A stretch of DNA of 25,610 nt from Monoraphidium neglectum (lineage: Eukaryota > Chlorophyta > Chlorophyceae > Sphaeropleales > Selenastraceae). This document shows, one piece after another, positions 20,714 to 25,610 of this stretch (the first letter of the stretch is position 1; every line of letters begins with the position of its first letter). A program made the position numbers and the translations under genes. Under the pieces are notes generated by a model. That model was given only the letters and a program-made list of their open reading frames with translations. It was not told where the DNA came from and made no database searches. The stretch spans positions 9,036-34,645 of the forward strand of contig NW_014013391.1 of NCBI RefSeq assembly GCF_000611645.1, given 5' to 3'.

Positions 20714-22900
20714 ATGGCGGAGGAGAAGACGGCGTATGAGCTTGAGCGAGAACGCCGGATCGAGGCGAACAAGCAAAAAATTGCGGTGCGCGCGGGAGGA
20801 TGGCACCACAAGCCGCGTGCGTTGGGGACCTGGCGTAGTGTGCCTGGTTGTGATAGGAGATATACGTTAGGTTCCCGCGGGACCCACAGTGTCCCGGTCA
20901 GCTGCATACGCAGCAGATATCATCTCCCTGGACCTCTGGTCACTTGGCGCCTGCGGTCGCAAGCGCACCACCGCGGTAGCCGCCACCCCCGACACCATCC
21001 CACGCAGGAGCTCGGCATCCACGATTCGGTCGCGGCCGTGCAGCAGCTCGCCGACGCCAGGCCCACGCGGCCGAAGCGTGCCCGTGCGGCGCCGTCGGAG
21101 CCCGTGGACCCGCAAGATATTCGGCGGTCCGCGCGGCCGCGCAGTGAGGTCAACTACAAGGTTGACCTGCCCATCAGGGGTGAGGGTGGCGCCGCACGCG
21201 ACCCGATTGACTACACTGAGAAGATCAAGCAGCTGCAGCTTGACTCGAACGCCGCCGAGAAGCTGCGCGCCGAGCTGGAGGCCAAGCGCGCGACCGAGGG
21301 GGAGACGAAGGCGCGAAAGGCCGCGGCCAGCAAGGCGACGCGCGGGCCCAAGGACTCGGGCAAGGGCGTGCGCGTGCAGGTGGGTCGGTCAAGGCAGCGG
21401 TCGAAGCATGCTGTCGCGATTGTAGCGGCGTCGCCTGCGACCCTCAGCGCCTTGCATGGCTGCACGATGCTGAACGTGAGTTGCCGCAAATTTTTGTGCC
21501 GACTAGCCACAACCACCGCCGCCAAACGCACCACGCTGCGCGCTGCACAGGGCGGCCGCGTCTACGACTCAAAGTTTGGCGTCACCTGCCATTGGTGGGT
21601 GGCTTTGAGCATATGCGCTTGCATGTGCGGCCACAGGCTCGTGCAACGTCGAGCGACCAAGCGCCCTGCCTCGCCACCTGGCCATGTGCCCTCGCTGCCT
21701 CCTGCCGCAACACACCGCCTCTCCCTGGGTCACACGATCGTAACGGGGCAGGTGCCGCCAAAAAACGCTGGAGGCTCATGTGACGTGCACGCACCCCAAG
21801 TGCGGCAAGGGGAAGATGCCGTACTCCTTCTGGTGAGGCAGCACACAGCGAGGGGCAATGACTCCCAGCCAGCAGCTCATGCACGCGCATGTTGCTCGCC
21901 AGCGTCTCTCCCAATGTGGGCTTTTGTTATCATCAGCCTGGTTCTGAGTGTGCACCGGCGGCTGCGGTCACATTTGTCCTCCCGCCAAACCGCTGCCGCC
22001 TGCCCACAGCCACAAGTGCCTCAAGAACCGCCACGGCGAGGACGCCGAGGCGGCCGCCGAGAGCGCCGCGTGGGTGTGCCCCGCCTGCCGCGGCTCCTGC
22101 GGCCCCGGCTGCGTCATATGCTGCAACTGCGGCCCTTGCCGCAAGAAGGTGGGCGCTGGGCTGCGGCGTGACCAGCGCACTCACTGCGTGATTACGCACA
22201 GCCGTTGTGCTTCCCGGCCCAACTCGCCGCCCGCCCTCTCGCTGCGGCCCTCACTCCACCCATCCCCGCCGTCATCCTCCAGGCCAGCCTCGAGCCAACC
22301 GCCCAGATCGTGTTCCTGGCGCGCAGCGCCGGCTTCTCAAACGTCCACGATTACTTGGTGCACCTGGTCACTGGGGAGAAGGAGGAGGACATCGCCGCCC
22401 GCAAGGCCAAGGCGTCCTGGGGCGGCTGGCTGCGCGGCGAGGGCAACGGGTGCGAGCCCGACGCGCAGGCAGCGGAGGCCGAGGCCGGTGCGGAGGAAGA
22501 GGAGGGCGAGGGGCCGCAGCGGAAGAAGCCGGCCAGGGGCCGCAAGGCCAGCGGCGCAGGGCGCGGTGGCAAGGGCGCCGCGGCCTCGGAGACTGGGGCT
22601 GAACAGGAAGCCGAGGCGGCAGCGCCCGAAGCGCTGGCCCCGGCCGCAGGGGCGGCGGGCAAGGGCGCGGCGCGGCGCAAGACGGGCGGCAGCGGGGGCG
22701 CGCGGGGGCGCAAGGCGGCGGCGGCTCCGGCGGCCGAGGCTGACGCGGCGGCGGAGGCGGCGGCGGCGGCGGCCTCCCAGGAGGATGTGGCCGCGCCGGC
22801 GGCGCCTGACCAGGACTGCCAGAAGCTGTCCAGGAAGGCGCGCATGATGCAGCGCATGGGGCTTGCGCCACGCGCGGAGAGCGAGGCGGCCCCGGCGTGA
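20714..22900 (+). CDS. CDCA7: CDCA7-like zf-4CXXC_R1 zinc-finger protein
   Basis: Nuclear chromatin protein of the CDCA7 family; in animals and plants such proteins work with HELLS/DDM1 remodellers in maintaining DNA methylation. Exons: 20714-20785, 21008-21379, 21551-21594, 21752-21832, 22010-22148, 22283-22900 (1326 nt, 441 aa; phases 0,0,2,2,0 agree). Start ATGGCG has A at -3. Residues 1-35 (YELERERRIEANKQKIAELG) match the N-terminal helix of plant relatives, followed by RRSARPRSEVNY. The finger spans 149-236: CHWC (161-164), C175, C180, FCHKCLKNRHGED (189-201), WVCPACRGSC (211-220), NCGPCRKK (229-236); then an AGFSNVHDYLVHL helix as in human CDCA7. An eight-residue insertion with three cysteines (221-228) splits the usual CRGxCNC. 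The C-terminal 180 residues are low-complexity Ala/Gly/Glu/Arg with two ARGRKA motifs, ending in a KLSRKARMMQRMGL helix. No chromodomain or helicase is attached. Confidence 0.93.
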
Positions 22901-24192
22901 GCCGCGCGCAGGCGGGCCGGCGGCGCGGCCGCACGCATCGAATGGCCGCTGACTGCGGGCGTGGTTCTTGACTCGTACCCTTGGCCCTGACGCGGCATGC
23001 ATAAACAGTGGCCGCCTTGCACGCACCTTTTTTCAACAATTGTGCGGCCAAAGATCGCAAGAACAAGTCAAGGCGACACCTCCTCATTGCAGCTGGCGCC
23101 AGCTGGCAGCAGCCGCGACAACAACACTTGCGGCTGCAGCGGCAATCGGGCCCTGCATTTACTCACATGTACTTTCACCTCCCCTGCCTGGCGGCAGCGA
23201 CTTGTACGAGGGCCAGTGCTGAACCTTTCATGCAGCAGCTGCTGCCTCTGGGGGCGCCGTTTGCGCATCGTGACAAGACTGGTGCTGATCCTGCCTATCA
23301 TTCTTGGGCAACAAGATTATGCGAAAGACCACGAGACTGGAGTTGCGCACGGACCAGCCAACATTCGTTTCTTAGCATCAATGAAGTAAAACGGAACTAG
23401 GACTACGCCGGACACCCACACCCAACTTGTTGTCAACACATTTTTGGGGGTTGCTCAATTCGAATTGTTGGACATCTGACGGCACGCACAGCCGCATGCA
23501 CAAGTTATGATACTGACAGCATTGCGCTCAATAACGCCCTGTATGGCTCGCCTGAAAACGGAACATGGCTACGCCGCATGCAAGCCGTGCTGCTGAGAAC
23601 TGCGGGCGTGTCGGTTCAATAAATCCTGGAGTGTGTGTCACATCACCCCCTACAAAGGCTATATCTGTCTGCAACGTTTCAAGTATCATATGACGTTGCT
23701 CAAGCTGCCTGTTTTGTCTGCGTATAGGCCACAATAGCCCTGGAACCGGCAGTGGCAGGTGCAACCAAAGCAAGATCACGGAATAGATGGTGGGACTTGT
23801 TGTCTCAAATATTTTCGAAAAGGCTCATTGGACGTTGTTGCCACACCCATATACACAGGCGCTCTTCGTGTGTTTGCCTGCAGGCTTGCACATCCCCAGT
23901 ACATCACTGTCCCTGCTTGCAGCCGCCTTTTGGTGTCCACTGGCGAGGCCTTTGCTTTTAGCCGCTTCCTGATGCGTGGGCACTAGCAGGTGTGCAACCA
24001 GCCCGCGGCCCGACTGATGAAAGCGAGCTCCTACAGGGACGGCAGCTGGGACGACCTGCAGAAAATAGCACTGTGCCTTCCTGTACGGGGAGCGGACCAG
24101 GAGGACACCCGGCCTTGCTGCCCTGTGCTCGAGCAGCAGTGCCTGGGAAGCGCCATCTAAGCAGGGCGTGCTTTGCTCAACATGCAGGTCTG
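22901..24192. other. Spacer between CDCA7-like and ankyrin genes; no gene recognised
   Basis: It holds the 3' UTR of the CDCA7-like gene and the promoter or 5' leader of the ankyrin gene. No TGTAA poly(A) signal was seen just after the stop; an AATAAA string occurs at 23618-23623. Open frames are short and unrecognised. A CAG acceptor-like site ends at 24187, five bases before the ATG used for the ankyrin gene, so an upstream exon of that gene may hide here. Confidence 0.5.
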
Positions 24193-25610
24193 ATGCCACG
24201 CGTTGGTGGCAAGGGCAAGGCAGCCCTCGGTGGCGGCGGCGCGCTCGGCGGCAGCGGCGCTGCGGGCGCGACACTACCGGCAAGCTGCGATCCGCCGCTT
24301 GGCAACCTCACGGGGAGCGAGCTATCGGCGCTAGCAAACTTGAACCTCAACATCACCCTGCCACGAATGGGCAAGGGCTATGGCGGTTTCGGCGAAGGCG
24401 TATGCACGTGTGCGCGCTGCATGCGCCGCGCTGGGCCCATCCGCGAAGATGTCGAGTGAGTGGGGTCGCATGCGCATGTAGTCTGAAGTCAGGGGCAGCC
24501 GGGGCATGAGGTGCATTAATGTGCTGCCGCAGGACTCCAGCTTATTTTGGGGGCTGACGTGTCAGCTGCAGGTGCGTGCACGGCTGTTTTGGGCTGGCCG
24601 CTGAAGCTGACCGTTTTTGCTGGGCAACGGCCGGCGGCACCCCCCCCCCATTGCAGCAACAAGCTGGTGCAGATTACGTACGCACTGGTGGGTGCCGCAA
24701 GGCGATGCAGACGGGCGGTCTTTTGATCGGGCAATGCGAGCATTGTGCGGTGCCTGACAGCGGCAGCAACTGGTATACGAGCACTGGGGGGTTGCGTGCG
24801 CATGCGGCCGTGCGCGCACGCGCCCTCTCCTGCCCATACCTGGCCCGCTTGCTGCCAATCGCCCCCAGGCCAATGTGTATGAAGACACGCCCGACCTCGA
24901 GCGCCGCGTGACGGAGGACCACCGGCGCCGCGCGGGCGAGCTCATGGCCGCCGTGGAGCGCGGCGACTGCGGCGCGCTGCGCGCGCTGCTGGAGGGCGTC
25001 GAGGCGGAGGAGGACGACGGGCTGGTGGAGCCCGGGACGGCCAGCGAGGTTGCGACGTACCTCGTGCTCAGCGCGGCGCAGCTTGGCCAGGCGGGCGCCG
25101 TCGGCGTGCTGGCTGAGTTCGACGCTGACCTGGAGGAGGCCGACGGCGTCCGCAAGGGCACCCCCCTGATGCACGCGGCCAACAACGGCGAGGCGGCCGC
25201 CGTGCGGGCGCTCATTGAGTGCGGCGCAGACGTGGAGGCGACCGACGACAACGGGTACACAGCGCTGATGGTGGCGGTGTTCAGCGACCGTGCGAGCGCA
25301 GCGGAGGCGCTGCTTGAGGGCGGCGCGCAGGCCGACGCGCTCGACCGCGCGGGGCGCAGCGCGCTGTCGTATGCGGCGATGTACGGCTCGACGGACTGCA
25401 TCTGGCTGCTGGCCAACCACGGGGCCGACGTGTTCCACGCTGACAAGGACGGCGCGACGCCGCTTGACCTGGCGGAGGACAGCGGGCGCGCGAGCGCGCT
25501 GGAGGCCCTGCGGAAGCTGCAGCTGCGCCACAAGATGCAGGAGAAGCGGCGCGCCAAGGCCGCGCGGCAGCTGGGCGGGCCCGGCGGCGGCAGCGGCGGC
25601 GGCGCGGGGG
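24193..25610 (+). CDS. Ankyrin-repeat protein, 5' part (C-terminus beyond window)
   Basis: Probable exons are 24193-24455, 24657-24687 (31 bases) and 24869 to the edge, with phases 2 and 0 that fit at both joins. Donors are GTGAGT and GTGGGT, acceptors TTGCAG and CCCCAG. Residues 1-87 are Gly-rich, with a CTCARCMRR segment. From about residue 119 come a degenerate and then four ankyrin units: ELMAAVERGD, KGTPLMHAANNG (about 194), NGYTALMVAV (about 226), AGRSALSYAAMYG (about 259) and DGATPLDLAEDSG (about 292). A charged helix (QLRHKMQEKRRAKAARQ) and a Gly-rich stretch follow at the edge. Ankyrin repeats bind other proteins; no catalytic domain is visible, so the partner and role are unknown. 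The ATG at 24193 has a poor context and an acceptor-like CAG ends just before it, so the true start may lie in an upstream exon. Confidence 0.82.

Noticed and set aside
20714..22171. 485-codon uninterrupted plus-strand frame as one exon of the CDCA7-like gene
   Set aside because: It reads through introns. The family alignment and matching phases require splicing at 20785/21008, 21379/21551, 21594/21752 and onward; the read-through parts have no similarity to the family.
22337..23087. Minus-strand Arg/Pro/Ala-rich frames of 220-240 codons
   Set aside because: Shadows of the low-complexity C-terminus of the CDCA7-like protein.
23611..23640. Possible tRNA B box (GGTTCAA...)
   Set aside because: The spacing and second half of the box do not match, and no A box or acceptor stem can be formed around it.
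24640..24649. Run of nine to ten C as a distinct element
   Set aside because: It is best explained as the pyrimidine tract before the acceptor of the micro-exon at 24657.
24562..25557. 331-codon minus-strand Ser/Ala-rich frame
   Set aside because: Antisense to the ankyrin exon; it arises from GC-rich codon composition, whereas the plus strand shows four ankyrin units.

Overview
The window looks like nuclear DNA of a GC-rich green alga (core chlorophyte). The genes are broken by many short introns of roughly 130-320 bases with GTGCGY/GTGAGY donors and C-rich tracts before CAG acceptors, proteins are rich in Ala and Gly, (GT)n tracts occur in introns, and the best family matches are to plant-type proteins. 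Nothing prokaryotic (operon, ribosome-binding site, CRISPR) is present. All gene models below were built by eye by matching exon fragments to known families and checking that splice phases agree.

Layout. (1) 1-1346, minus: 5' part of a MAU2/SCC4 cohesin-loader gene, running off the left edge. (2) 3490-7171, 9537-13127 and 15188-18803, all minus: three head-to-tail paralogues of a secreted polyamine-oxidase-like flavin amine oxidase. Each has ten exons with identical intron positions and phases; the first two encode 539 residues with every exon the same length, and the third encodes 529. (3) 20714-22900, plus: a six-exon CDCA7-like gene with a zf-4CXXC_R1 zinc finger that carries an unusual cysteine-rich insertion. 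(4) 24193 to the right edge, plus: 5' part of an ankyrin-repeat gene. The five spacers (1.3 to 2.4 kb) hold no gene I can support, only small palindromes, hairpins and short tandem repeats.

How the parts relate. The oxidase array is a local gene-family expansion. Copies 1 and 2 are closest to each other (same exon lengths, shared intron sequence, shared Arg/Gly-rich C-terminus), and copy 3 is the more diverged member. All three keep the FAD motifs and the residues matching Glu170 and Lys300 of maize PAO, but carry Gln where maize PAO has Glu62. Six cysteines are shared by all three, and predicted signal peptides and N-glycosylation sequons point to an extracellular enzyme. Two of the 27 introns in the array have GC instead of GT donors, and two carry long alternating purine-pyrimidine tracts. 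The flanking MAU2 and CDCA7 genes both act in chromatin, but nothing in the sequence links them functionally to the oxidases.
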